Shown: positions 10,818 to 22,639 of the stretch, piece by piece
Position numbering within the stretch: the first letter of the stretch is position 1
How the letters are laid out: every line of letters begins with the position of its first letter
Source of the DNA: Allolobophora icterica
Lineage: Eukaryota; Annelida; Clitellata; Crassiclitellata; Lumbricidae
Direction: 5' to 3'
Length of the DNA: 64,000 nt
Assembly (NCBI GenBank): GCA_963556255.1
Contig: OY744608.1
Span: 30,753,154 to 30,817,153, forward strand
Program-made: the position numbers and the translations under genes
The notes under the pieces: model-generated
Told to the model about the DNA's origin: nothing
The model's database searches: none
Seen by the model: only the letters and a program-made list of their open reading frames with translations

Positions 10818-11805
10818 CTAAAATGGACAAAAATATTTATACTCTAAGTAAATAGCAAAAAACAATCATGAATTTTAAAATAAAAATGTTCTTTGATAAT
10901 AAAATGTCAGTAATGTCCTTCTTTGCAGATAAAACATCTGAACAATCTGTGGTTTTAAATGGCTTTGAGGATCAAACCTAAACCTCTGTTGAAAATTCCA
11001 TTAACTTCCTGTGTGAATGCCTTCCAATATTCAGATATCTTTCATTGAACACAAATTCAACAATAACCAAATAACACATTTTTGCATATTAATTTTTAAA
11101 TATTCACGGTATTAGACTACATATCTTATCAACACATACCACTAAATACCACTTTTTAAATGCTGTGCCCTGACAAACCTTTTCAAACCCAATTTAAACC
11201 TGACTGTATCTGTAGCCAGTAACATCCTGTCCTATAATCAAACAGAAAGCAAAGTACCCAGATACATATGTACATACACCCCGTGTACACACAAGATGCA
11301 TACATTGGTTGTAAACCCAGTTGATAAACAGAAAGACAAACACAGCTACTCTTCTAACCAGCCAGCTAACAGATAATTTTTTCATAATATAATCACCAAG
11401 ACAATCTAGTTGGTCTCCTTTTCAGTTGAAGTAAAGCAAGGGCTTAAGGCTGGGGCTACTGTCACATGCATAAGCAAACAAACACTTCTAAGGAAGCTAA
11501 CAGCACACAAGTGCTGCTTTAATTCATATTACAAACAAGTCCAAAAGGTCATCAGCCAGTGCATTTTAAATTAGCTAAATATTATAAAACAAATATGAAA
11601 TTAGTTCAAAACAGCTAGGAGAAAGCAAAAATATATTACTAAACTAATTTCATCTCTACAGTACCCTAATTCAGTGGGCTCAATGCCCCTATACTTCAAT
11701 TAAATAACCAGCATGTACTCTACTTGAGCATCTTTAATTTGGCTTTTGTTAAGTAGTGTTAGATAAATTTGTGATTACAAAATTAAAAGTGTATGTATTA
11801 GCTCA
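10818..11805. other. Sequence upstream of WIP exon 1
   Basis: AT-rich, presumably the 5'-UTR intron and upstream region of the WIP gene. No promoter element could be identified with confidence. Confidence 0.35.
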
Positions 11806-12250
11806 TCAAAATCAAATCAATCAAATTTTCGTTTATTCATCAACCAGTTGACACAACACAATAGGTAACAATCATAGATAGGTAAAAAATAAATTGAAAT
11901 CTATCTGCTAATTTTAACTCATTTCGAAACTAATACAAATTATAATATAATACCCTCGATATAAAGTTTTTATCATTCTTCGTTGGAAGTGAAAAATTGT
12001 GCCCTAGGGCGAAAAAGGTAAGGAGTGAGTCGGCTCTCTGGGAAGTAAGGGCAGAGAACGTGTTGTGGGTTAGTCATCACAGCATTAAATAGCCGGACGT
12101 CAGCCAGGCGAGCAAGATCATCTGCTTTCTGGATGGAAAAAGGAAGGAAATCCATTTTGCGCATGCGCTTTAAGAGTCTATTGACTCTATCCTTTTCACC
12201 TTTACTCAGTATTAGACATGAATTTGAGCTTGTTTCTTTTTCGTAGTAGT
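11806..12250 (-). pseudogene. LINE 3' fragment with ATCAA-type tail
   Basis: On the minus strand the reading is EKDRVNRLLKRMRKMDFL, then DLARLADVRLFNAVMTN and PQHVLCPYFP. It has the same layout as the fragment at 61,960-62,510 (DRIDQLIGRMKRRGLL...ADARLFRIILTNERHVL). Both end in ACGAAAATTTGATT-like tails. Severely 5'-truncated. Confidence 0.75.
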
Positions 12251-13240
12251 TGACTAATCAAAGGGCAAAAAGGTCAGAATGCATAATAAAGAATGAAACA
12301 GCATACAACAGACAGTTCAAAACATCAACACAAAGGCAACAGCAGCATTGTGGTTTGATTCTCTTCCAGGTTTAATTACTATCACTGCCACAGACCAGTA
12401 TTTTTGCCCCGCACCTATATAAACTGGAGAAAAAAATTAAAGTTTAATAATAATTTTTGTCCAAGTCCTCTTTCACAGTCAATGCTGTCAATTTATTTAT
12501 GATCAAGGTCACGTTTGCCTTCTCATTTAATTATCAGCACTAAAACAAGTTAACATAACTGGTAGAGAAACGGAAACAAATTTTTTATCCAGGACAAATT
12601 CAGGACAACAGACACAATAAACTTCATACTTAATAGCCATCTTTCATTGTCCTCATTGTTAGCGTACTGAACTGACAATTTAGATGTTCGGAATTCAAAT
12701 CCCCAACAAGAGACATTTCTGTTCTACTTCAAACTTGGCTATAAAATGTGTAAACCAAAAGTAAACTGTCAGCAGGCTCAGGAAATGAGCGCCTAGCATT
12801 ATATGTCCAAGGCCGATCCTCCATGAAACTTATAGGAACTGCTCCTCCTCTTCTTCCTTTTCTTCTTCCATACGTCACTCTTACTCTTTCAAGTCAGGTC
12901 TAACTTCTTTGTAACAAACAAGTAACTGTGGTCACAAAACGTATTATGATACTTTTATCACATAAAATCCGTGAATACTCAAATCTGCTTCTGGATGAAT
13001 CCCCAATCCTTTCATCTCAGATTCACTCTTGTCAGTGTTTGAGGTCGATTGTAGAAATCAACTTCAAACACTGTCTTTTTGGTATGGACTACTACTAGCA
13101 TGCTAACTACATATTCAAGCAGCAACCTATATTTTGTAGACTGGACAAATAAGAAATCATTGAAACCACTTCATTCTCCGCCAAAAGTTGATAACTTAAC
13201 CTACAACATAGTCAATCCTCCAAACCCTCCTATCTTCGCC
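12251..13240. other. No gene recognised; possible degenerate SINE
   Basis: A tRNA-like stretch at about 12,655-12,710 (TTGTTAGCGTACTGAACTG ... GGAATTCAAATCC) resembles SINE A and B boxes but is degraded. The rest holds nothing I can name. Confidence 0.3.
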
Positions 13241-13249
13241 AGTTGTTCG

Positions 13250-13920
13250 CGGTCCAACCACTTCATAAAACCTGCTCTTCTTCCGCCCTAACACTTTGCC
13301 GTCACCTCATCACTGAAATTTGCAAACCGCTCCATAGCCAGAGCTGTTCCGCCTCTCTGCTACAAACTCCCAACAGAACCATGACAATTAGCTGATCCGT
13401 CTTAAGAACTCACCAAAACCTCACCTCTTGCTACTTGGGTCCGTCCCGAATCCCCGAAACCCGAATCCCCGAAAACGCTGAAAATGCACAAAAGCCCGAA
13501 TTCCCGAAAACAGTTTTATAGAAAGCGGCTGAACTCCCGAAAACTATTCAAAGTTAAATTGTAAACTCTAATACATGACATAGGCCTAGTTGGCCTTGAT
13601 GTATCTCGAAATAATATAGAATATAGATATAATATATAAAATCGATTTGGGGGATCCGGGCGAAATTCTTTTCGGGAATTCGGGTCTCTTGCTACATCCC
13701 TTGCTACATGTCCACATGTCTTTCATTCAAAACTGAAAACACTGATCTTTCATAAATGTTATCCTGATTCCTCCTCTTCCCCTTACCTCTCTCACCGTTT
13801 CAATTCTAGATACCATCCACCTTTGCCGTCTGACTGTATGCCTGGCCCGACCCCTTTGAACTTCGACCTGGAACCTATCGATTTTGTTTTGGCTGAGTGC
13901 CTATGAGTAAGCTGGTTCCC
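13250..13920 (+). pseudogene. Decayed CR1-like LINE C-terminal region, split by a MITE
   Basis: 13,315-13,430 gives NRSIARAVPPLCYKLPTEP, and after the MITE 13,715-13,900 gives FHSKLKTLIFHKCYPD and PLPSDCMPGPTPLNFDLEP. This is the fading F.RAAP.LWN.LP ... LKT.LF pattern of CR1-like RT ends. Several stops are present. Confidence 0.5.
13435..13687. mobile_element. hAT-type MITE with GAATCCCCGAAA inverted repeats, copy 1
   Basis: CTTGCTAC at 13,427-13,434 and 13,688-13,695 forms an 8-bp target-site duplication. The ends carry CCCGAATCCCCGAAA-type inverted repeats. Its interior (CGCTGAAAATGC, TTTTATAGAAAGCGG, ATTCAAAGTTAAATTG) is shared with 27,282-27,548. Confidence 0.8.
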
Positions 13921-14423
13921 GCGACTTTGCTTTTTTGGGCTCTGTAGCAGTCTCGAGATTACGATTAATTAAATAAATAATAATACTAACGAAAAAATTT
14001 ACTACTAGTACTGAGTCGGCCTACCACATCAAAAGGCAAATGTCACAAGTGCAGAGCATGTTAAAAGCAGTGTTGAAAAGTCATTCGGCAGCAGGCAAAT
14101 CCATCCATTCAAGTATTTTTAAATCAACCCGTTAATTAGCACTGCAGGCACAGGTAAACAAATATTCTAACAAGATGGCCGTGTGTTCTCCTAATGGCGT
14201 GTTCCTTTGACATCGTAAACTGGTGTTTATTGTTTACCAACGCATACATCGATCGATTGACCGCAAACACACGTTACCTTTTCACTATGGTCATTATTTG
14301 CAATGACTGGTCTTAATGTAGCTTATCAGTTATCTGATTTTGGGTAGCGCTATATAAATTCTCGATTATAATCGGAATTACAATCATACTATGCCGCATT
14401 TTGTTAAAAAAATTTTTAGCATT

Positions 14424-14690
14424 GGGGGTCCATAGAGTAGTGGTAACATCACTGGCGTGAAGAGCAAGAGGTAGCGGGATCGCTTCCCGCAACCTCCTCA
14501 AATTTAGGTCCACTCAGCCTTTCATTCGCGAGATGGCGCGTTGTTAAAATGACATGTAGGACGTGATGGGCACCTTGCATGGCTGCCGTGTACAGTTAAA
14601 TTCGACTCCTGTAATAACTTGTGATCATCCGTTCATACTGATTTGTAATCATACTGCGTTATTGTCAGTTTGAAGATATTAAACGAAGAT
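14424..14690 (+). mobile_element. tRNA-derived SINE with (ATT)n tail, copy a
   Basis: The head has GTAGTGGTAACATCACTGG (A-box region) and GGGATCGCTTCCC (B box). The body has TCCACTCAGCCTTTCA and GTTAAAATGACA. The 3' end, ATACTGCGTTATTGTCAGTT then ATTAAACGAAG, runs into a long (ATT)n. The same layout occurs at 23,593, 38,611 and 63,134. Confidence 0.85.
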
Positions 14691-14754
14691 TATTATTATT
14701 ATTATTATTATTATTATTTTATTTCTATTATTAGGTAACTATACTAGACGATTA

Positions 14755-14834
<80 letters not shown>

Positions 14835-14921
14835 TTATGCCCCGATCGAGGTATACACTGCAGGATCCCTCAGGGACTTGAATATTAACTAAAATGGAAA
14901 ATAAAGTGTCCGGAATGGCCC

Positions 14922-14992
<71 letters not shown>

Positions 14993-15028
14993 GGCCTATT
15001 ATTATTAGGCCTATTATTATTATTATCA

Positions 15029-15105
<77 letters not shown>

Positions 15106-15129
15106 GTTATTATTATTATTATTATTATT
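14691..15129. repeat. (ATT)n arrays around an 88-bp core
   Basis: Two long (ATT)n arrays (14,691-14,833 and about 14,922-15,129) flank a unique core with GCCCCGATCGAGGTATACAC and CAGGATCCCTCAGGGACTT. A related core flanked by (AAT)n lies in inverse orientation at 60,819-60,918. Confidence 0.9.
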
Positions 15130-15130
15130 G

Positions 15131-16480
15131 TGATATCTTGTGACAATGTGAAAGCAATTGTTAACAGAATTCTCACAGTAGGTCTAGCCGAAACGGAAAA
15201 TTGTAGGAATTTCAAAACTACATAAATTAGAAATGACGACATAAGACATTTATCAGGCTATAAAATTATGTCCAAACAAACCTGCTAGACAAAGTCGTCT
15301 ACCGACGACTTAGATGATTTGGATATGTAGAGCGAATGACAGCTGATCAAATTCCACATAGGGGCCTAAGCCTAATGCACTCCTACTAGTCCATGGAGTC
15401 TGTCGTTATAGCAAACCGGCTGACTTAGCGAGTTATCGACTGATATAACAACTAATTAGTCGACTAAATCATATGCTTATCAATGACTAAGCCGCTTTGA
15501 CTTTTCGACTTGCTTACCGACTTGCTAGGCCCTAGGCCCCCTAACGACTTCTTAGGTAATCCGGTTCGTCTAGTATAGGCCTAGTTACCTAATAGGCCTA
15601 ATGTACTGCATTTTGCCGCATAGCCCTACTGTAGGCCTACCTACTGACAAACCCGACATGACTGTGAAATATTGGTGTGAATTTATGAAACAAGGTTACA
15701 AAGTGACAGACACATAATTTTATGGTGTTTTTAAAAGGAATAAAATACATGACGAAGTCGATCCCGATGCTATACTGCATGCATTCTGCAAACCCTTCCG
15801 TTTTGATTAGTCCATTGGTTCCTAACCTTTTTCAGAGCAAGACACCGGGTCATTACATTCATTCATTCAATGGTCCTTGGCCTTAATTTAATTTTTCTTT
15901 TCTTTTCTGGTTAGGCCCTATAGATATAGTTCTTTATCTCAATGGCGAGCAACTTTCCTTAATTGCTTTAAACCATTGTCAATTGCGACTATTTCTACAC
16001 TAGGCCTACTTCATGTTTTAAATAGTCTTTGCTAGTGTAGGCCCATCGATTAAGGACTATTAAACATTTCCCGCATATCGCTCATCTTGCAGCAAATTGA
16101 CCAAAGACAGAGAAACTACAACGGTCACGAGAGGAATTTCGATCATATACATGATCTCTATTAATAGCTACATGCAATCCTCTAAAAAAAGGTCCTTGAG
16201 CTACATGCACCAGAAAGAATTAGCCGGAAAGAGTTTCTATGTTATGAAAAGAAAGACTCTGAGCAAGTAAGTAGGTCGTGTTTGTGAAAATACCACGAAT
16301 AAAATATAGGATTTCATCATGCATCATGTTTAAGCAACTAAGTAAGTCATACCTTTAAAAATATCAAAGTTAAATGATATCAGTTTTCATAATAGATCGG
16401 GTTAAAATTTGAGAGGCCAACGGGGGGGGGGGTGAGGGTGGGATGGGGCAATAAACTCAGTTGGTGGGGCACTGGCCGCC
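15131..16480. other. No gene recognised
   Basis: AT-rich with many TAGGCCTA words. A stretch at about 15,725-15,895 is repeated at about 16,490-16,640 (TTTTGATTAGTCCATTG, CCTTTTTCAGAGCAAG, CACCGGG). Confidence 0.5.
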
Positions 16481-16555
16481 ACTATTAGTAAAAGGAATAA
16501 AACATCTGACGAAGTCTGAGGCTACAGTCTGCAATCCATTCTGTTTTGATTAGTC

Positions 16556-17221
16556 CATTGTTTCCCCAACCTTTTTCAGAGCAAGGCACCGGGCCCTTAG
16601 GCCTATATTCATTCAACGGCCTCTGGCCTTAATTATTTTATTTGTGCGGTCCGCGTTCAGCCTATAGGCCTAGCAATGTCACCAATGATACTGAATAGTT
16701 TTTCACATTTTTACGCATTCTGTCATCCAGCCGCGGCCCCTTAAACCGTGTTCACGGTAGGCCTACGGGCCCTTTACACTATATAATCCATACCTACAAA
16801 GTTTAGGTTTTAATTGTGTTAGTTTAGTCAGCATGGACTTATCTGGACTTATGTTTAGGCTACAATTTAAATTTGAAATGATTTCAGTATTTTTAATTTC
16901 TCAATTTCTTATTGAACCAAACCTATAAGAAATAAAATAATTGTTGTAGAATGATGTTATTTAGTGTTTACAAATAAAGTTGTGCTATTTGCTGATTAAA
17001 TTCTGTAAACAAGGTTTTTAATTTTAAATTGCAGTAGGGCCTACAAGATGCGATAAAATCAAATTATTTTCTTTTGTCGTTTTTCCCCGTTTTTTCTCGT
17101 TTTTTTTCTCGAAAAAAACGACGTTTTTTTCCGTTTTTTATTTAGTTTCTATCATTTTTAACAACTATGCCTTGGGCAACGCGGTACTCGGATGCCGCGG
17201 CACCCAGCTTAGGAAACATTG
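16556..17221. mobile_element. Older hAT-like element
   Basis: The ends are CATTGTTTCCCCAACC and GCTTAGGAAACATTG (inverted, 9 of the first 10 bases match). Flanks GATTAGTC (16,548-16,555) and GATTAACC (17,222-17,229) agree in 6 of 8 bases, fitting a decayed 8-bp duplication. It is non-coding. Confidence 0.55.
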
Positions 17222-17300
17222 GATTAACCCATTTAGCAGTCAGCAATGGCTGAACGATCAGTTTAACAAGTATAAGACCGTTCACTACAAATAACTGGAT

Positions 17301-17566
17301 CAGGGGCGGATCCAGAAGGTTTGTCTCCGAAAAAATTGATGACCTTTTTTAGTCATTAACCTCTTTCTAACATTTTTTCTCTCCTATCTACTTCTTCGCC
17401 ATTTTACTCATCTACGTCTACGGAGACCACGTCCTCTGTACATTTTACTCATCTACGCCGACGGGGGAGGGCACGTCCTGTGACGTCCTGTGTAAACATA
17501 AACAAACGCCTGTGTAAATTTCAAATGGGGGGCATGGCCGGATTGGCCCCCCTGGATCCGCCCTTG
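17301..17566. mobile_element. hAT-type MITE with TSD (GGGGCGGATCCAG family)
   Basis: Terminal repeats are CAGGGGCGGATCCAG (17,301-17,315) and CTGGATCCGCCCTTG (17,552-17,566). AACTGGAT at 17,293-17,300 and 17,567-17,574 is an exact 8-bp target-site duplication. 266 bp, non-coding. Confidence 0.9.
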
Positions 17567-18167
17567 AACTGGATAAACATAAAAGTTAATAGTAACGACA
17601 CCATGTTAGGGCCTACAGTTTCAGTCTTTCAGAGGGCCTAGAGCAGCGGTTTTCAAACGGTGGTGTCGCTTAGTAGTACGCGAAAAAAATCAAATGCAGA
17701 ACAAAACTTGAACTCAAACCAGATTTGCGTTTGAAATTGACAAATATTAAACCATGAAGGTAAAATTTTATTGTCTTAAAGAGTCGTCGTGGTCTAACTT
17801 GGCTGCGTTCATAGGCCTACTTCATACCTCTCATTTGCTCAAAGGTTGATTATGGCAACGCTGTGTGTGTAGAGCTAGCTCGATCTTTCCCACATTAAAG
17901 ATAAGATAAGATAAGATAAGAATATTCTTTATTAAACCAATTGCTACCCGCATTTTGGTGTACAACCGCTAATCGTATACATATTTTTCTGCTACCAACA
18001 TATATTTATATAAACACAGACAGACATATATGCATTATGGCCTATATATGTTCCTATATATGTTAAGCAACTGCAGTCTATCTTAAACGCTGCGGCACAT
18101 CTGACTGGAGGTATACCTAGGTTTGGAGATATACTGATCTTCATGCAAAGAGGAACTGCATTGGTTG

Positions 18168-18543
18168 CATAGGCGTAGCTGCTTGGAGGCAAGAGGAGGC
18201 ATTTGCCTCCTCTTGGTTTTGTGGATTTTAAAATTGTCCATGGGTTATAGCCTCAATTCCTCAAGTACACCCCATTTTGCCTCCTCTTGATCTGAAGAAG
18301 AAAGTAAGTCTTCGAATGTGTTAATGACTAAAAAAAGGTCATCAACTTTTTTCGTAACATAAATTAACATTTTTTTTAAATTCTCAGACCGAAATTCTTA
18401 AATTAATTCTCAGTTTTTTGCGACCGCCCCTTCGGACGCTGAAAAATTTCCCCTCACCTCTGAAACAAGATCGCCGCCACTGTATAAAAGTTTTGACAAG
18501 CAGTAGTTGCCTCCTCTTGAAATGAAGTCTGGCTACGCCCCTG
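18168..18543. mobile_element. hAT-type MITE with TSD (GGGGCGTAGCCAG family)
   Basis: The ends are CATAGGCGTAGCTGC and GTCTGGCTACGCCCCTG, each followed inward by an inverted copy of GGCAAGAGGAGGCA. ATTGGTTG at 18,160-18,167 and 18,544-18,551 is an exact 8-bp target-site duplication. 376 bp, non-coding. Confidence 0.9.
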
Positions 18544-18689
18544 ATTGGTTGTCGATGTAAAAACGCACTGAGTATAGGCCCCTAAGATCTTAATGCTTAA
18601 TCATGCGTAATTGCTTTGTGGGCTGTGCTCCATCGTAGGCCTATCTTAGAGAGTTGTATGTTTCGGTCTCATCCATTCCCGGCCGTAGA

Positions 18690-18855
18690 AGGGGTGTGGA
18701 AGGAGACGGAAGGGTTGGGAGGGGAAGGGGAGAGGAGGGAGGGAGGGAGATGGATAGGTATGGAGAGGAAGGGGAGGACAGAGGAGGGAAAGGGAGAGGA
18801 GGGGTGGTGAGGGAAAGGGATGGGAGGGAAACGGGAGAGGAGGGAGGGAATGGTT
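18690..18855. repeat. G/A-rich low-complexity tract
   Basis: A purine tract with many GGGAGG and GGGG runs. ORFs on both strands here are compositional artefacts. Confidence 0.8.
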
Positions 18856-18887
18856 CTTTTAGCCATACTGGCACCTCTTGTTTCCCA

Positions 18888-18967
18888 CTTCGAGCTCTGT
18901 CTAGTAGAATGCTGTGGTCAACAGTGTCAAAGGCCGCACTCACATCAAAAAGAACCAGATTGGTCAC
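18888..18967 (-). pseudogene. CR1-like RT motif A fragment
   Basis: On the minus strand the reading is TNLVLFDVSAAFDTVDHSIL. It is a separate LINE copy, lying directly beyond the 3' end of the larger LINE at 18,970-21,200. Confidence 0.75.
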
Positions 18968-18969
18968 GT

Positions 18970-21200
18970 GTATTGTATTGTATTGTATCTAGAAATTTAT
19001 AAAGCGCCTCTCACAGAATAACTATTCAGAGGCGCTCTCAGCACAGAAGCCCCGGGGAAACAGAAATGCCTTTAGGGAACGCGACACCGATGAGGAAAAG
19101 CCAGTCATTAGTTTGGCCCTGAGCACAGGAGGAAGGTCATTCCAGATCGTGGGACCCACTACAGCAAACGCCCGATGCTGGGCCAAGGCAGTTTTAGCCC
19201 TGGGAACAAAAAGATCAACCCGATTTACAGAGCGTAATGAGCGAGAAGAAGATGCAGATAGCGGTTTTCGCAGATAGTTCGAGAGATATTTCGGGGCACT
19301 AGGCTGCTGAGATGTAGAGACAAGGAAAAGGATCTTATATCGGATGCGCGCAGCAATAGGGAGCCAGTGAAGGACATCAAGCATGTAAGTAGAGATATGG
19401 GCAAACCGGGGGAGTCGCGCGATGAGCCTAACAGAAGCATTTAGAACAGATTGAAGGGGGGAAAGACGCTGCTTAGGGAGACCCATGAGAAGCGAGTTGC
19501 AGTAGTCCAAGCGTGAGCAGACAAATGCGTGAACTATGGTGGTAAAGACAGAAGGTGAGACCGAGCGTCTGATGGCCCTGAGACTCCTCAGTTGAAAGAA
19601 GCAGGAGCGAGTCATGTTGGAGATATGCTCTTTGAATGTGAGGGAGGAGTCAAGTGTGACACTGACACCCAAGTCGCGGACGGTGGAAGAGTAGGTGTAA
19701 GCAGGAAATTTCTCAGTCAGCAATGGAAAGTTGAGTTTAGCAAGCTGCTGTCTAGTCCCAAACCAGATCAACTGAGTTTTAGCAGTGTTTAGGCAGAGAC
19801 GGTTAGTTGACATCCAGTAGTGAAGGTCAGAGACAAGATGGTCAATAGAGCAAACAAGGGAGAGTTGATCAGTTGACGGACCATGTACAAAAGCCTGAGC
19901 ATCATCTGCATAAAGATGGCCATTTGCCCCATGTTTAGTAAATAGAGACGGGATATCAGCAGTGAAGAGGATGTAAAGGATGGGACCGAGCACCGAGCCC
20001 TGGGGAACACCAAATTCAACCTCTATCCACTGAGTCCTGATTTCACCGAGGACACAACAACTGTGAGCGGTCAGAGAGGTAGAATTTAAACCAAAGAAGA
20101 GGAATACCATGCAGAGAGGCCATAGGACAGTTCCAGTCGCTGAAGCAGGATCTCATGACCAACCATGTCAAACGCAGATGAGACATCAAAAAGCGCCAGA
20201 AGAGAGAGATGAGAGTGATCAATAGCTGTATAAATATCAGACAGTATACGGATAAGAGAGCAGTTTCGGTGGAATGGTGGCCCCTGAAACCAGATTGGGC
20301 GGCTGGCAGAAGCCCAGCTTGCAATGCTCAAAGTAAGGGACTAGCTGAAGTGAAACTAGTCTTTCAAGGGTCTTTGAGAGGAAAGAAAGATGGGAAATGG
20401 GCCGGTAATTTTGACAGGTCAAGGTTTTGCTTTTTCAAGGTTGGGAAAACAATAGCTCGTTTTTGGGAAGCAGGTACATAACCCTCAGAAAGCGACCTGT
20501 TAAATATGTAAACTAGAAATGGAGCTAAATCGTCTAATATGTTCACCAAAATAAATGGGGGGAGAGGATCCAGTTCGCATGATTTTTGTTTGATGATCCA
20601 ATTATTTTACGAAGTTCCGTTTCTAGGATTGGACGAAATCCTTCGAAAGTGTGGTCCATGTGGGAGAATTGCGGAGGAGGGGCATCGTGAGTCTTCGCTC
20701 GAAGATCAGCAATCTTCCTTGTCATCATCTTGAGAAAATCCTCAGCAGAGAAGGCAGGAGAACCCACTGAGCGTGTGCCCTGTCCCAGTAGGCTGGAGAT
20801 CGAGGACCAAAGACGTTTTGGGTTGTCTTTATGTTGTTCTACCAGGCCCTGCCAGTGGTCAGCCTCCTTCTGGCGATAGAGGCGATGCAACGCTCGAAGT
20901 TGGGTCACCCACTCACGATGGTCAGTAGGGTCGCGAGATCGTCGATAACGCCTTTCCAGGCAACGCGTGCGACGACGAAGTCCACGACACTCGGCATCAA
21001 ACCATAGTGCAAGTGGTCTATGTCGAGTGCGAACTCTCCAAAGCGGGAGCACGTGGTTGATTAGCTGAGACATGGTATCCATGTAAAGATTGAAGAGATC
21101 GTCCAAGAAAAGAGCATTGCTGTTTATGTAGAAGGGAGTTAGCCTCAGGTCGATTATAATTATAATTATTGGCCATGTAATTGACATCAAGACCGCAGCG
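18970..21200 (-). pseudogene. CR1-like LINE with frameshifted reverse transcriptase
   Basis: On the minus strand from 21,190: a linker (RHRPLALWFDAECRGLRR), fingers (NYRPISHLSFLSKTLERLV), motif A (LALFDVSSAFDMVGHEIL), GVPQGSVLGPILYILF, motif C (GHLYADDAQAF), and C-terminus RAFAVVGPTIWNDLPPVL ... GFCAESASE. The parts fall into at least four frames, so it is inactive. The 362-codon C-terminal part is still open. The 3' end has the hairpin arms 19,004-19,011 and 19,028-19,035 and an (ATACA)n tail. The endonuclease part was not found. Confidence 0.88.
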
Positions 21201-21299
21201 CTTAAGGAAAGCGGTAGGCCTACACGTTGTGGTGTTCTCTGAGAAGCGGGAAGCCGGGAAGCGACCCTTCATTCATGGTCAACACAGTGTTAGGCCTAT

Positions 21300-21560
21300 A
21301 TAACAAATGTAAATACGGCGAAAGTTCTTCCAGAAAGTTCTTATAATCAGAAATGATGGCAGAGGATCGAGTTCACACGACTTCGATGGTGAGGACAGCA
21401 GCAAGCAACCGGCGCAGGTCGTCAATAGAGGTAGGCTCCAGTTGCAAGATTCTGCAATCGGTTGAAGAGCAGTGGCGGCAGCGGAACACTTTCCGCAGTT
21501 CGTCGAACCGAGTCGATCTACGCGTGCATAAACTCGAGAAAGTCCGTTGCCGTGAATGAC
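21300..21560 (-). pseudogene. CR1-like RT N-terminal fragment
   Basis: On the minus strand SSPSKSCELDPLPSFLI matches the conserved K.C.LDP.P segment before RT fingers. It lies just upstream of the LINE at 18,970-21,200 and belongs to another copy. Confidence 0.55.
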
Positions 21561-21567
21561 GGCTGCA

Positions 21568-21935
21568 TCAGGGTGAGAATTGACGGAGGGGGTTGGGTTC
21601 AATCTCCTAGTCTTTCTTTGACTCGATCCCAGTTAAGTCTTCATTGCACACCCCAGGGGGTCGTTTCCAACCCCCTCAATTGTGCTAGTGTGATCATATT
21701 GCGCATTTTCTTGAATAATTCACTTTGTGGGTTACTAATAAAGTAATGCTCTGGTTTATTGTTGGATCTGTGACGGTGTGAATTGCATACTAATAAATTT
21801 GGTGATGTCATCACTTTAAGGAGTTTAAGCTTTCTACTGCATTTTTGAATTATCTCAGTTTGCAACATACGGATCCACATGGATCAAACTCATCAAAGTC
21901 TAAGTCTTTGTTCTTCAATTCTCACACTGGGCTGT
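21568..21935 (+). repeat. Interspersed repeat R, copy 1
   Basis: Shares with 54,249-54,598 the blocks CGGAGGGGGTTGGG, CCTAGTCTTTCTT, TTCATTGCACACCCCAGG, CAACCCCCTC and TTGTGCTAGTGTGAT, and the right end CAATTCTCACACTGGG. It has no coding capacity. Confidence 0.75.
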
Positions 21936-22345
21936 ACTAAACTTTTCTTCGAGTTAGAGCGGCCGAGGATGTTGGAGAACAATGACGACAGACGTCGTAT
22001 GTATGTATATATGCATGCAAGTATGTAAACATATGTAGCTGGCTATTTATCGAGCGCTTCTTAGGATCTTCACAAAGGTCCCAAAACATAGCTTAGCCTA
22101 TCTAAAGATGAAATAGGTGCGACTTCATGTCGTTTGAAAATGTTACTAGACTTTGTTTCTTTGGTAATAAGCACAGGCGTCATTTAGACCTACCGATGGA
22201 ACGAGGGGTACCCGTACCCCACCTTTTGGACTGGAGGGTACCGACCGTACCGTACCCCCACTTTTCATGCCCATTGTTTTTGCCCAGTGTTATTTTATCT
22301 GAGGAAGCCCTCAATATTCAAAACAATTACCGAGCATTTTCATCA

Positions 22346-22600
<255 letters not shown>

Positions 22601-22639
22601 TATTATGCTTGTAATACAAACGATGCAGTTATAATTATT

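Noticed and set aside
11194..11385. Hydrophobic 63-codon minus-strand ORF as a possible SERCA C-terminal (M11) exon
   Set aside because: It lies next to the WIP gene, has no acceptor in the needed phase that I could justify, and shows no similarity to known SERCA tails.
14889..15242. Long poly-Ile/poly-Leu ORFs, and similar poly-Asn, poly-Tyr, poly-His and poly-Met ORFs at 22.3, 23.8, 47.7, 50.1 and 60.7 kb
   Set aside because: They are translations of trinucleotide microsatellites in all frames and carry no non-repeat domain.
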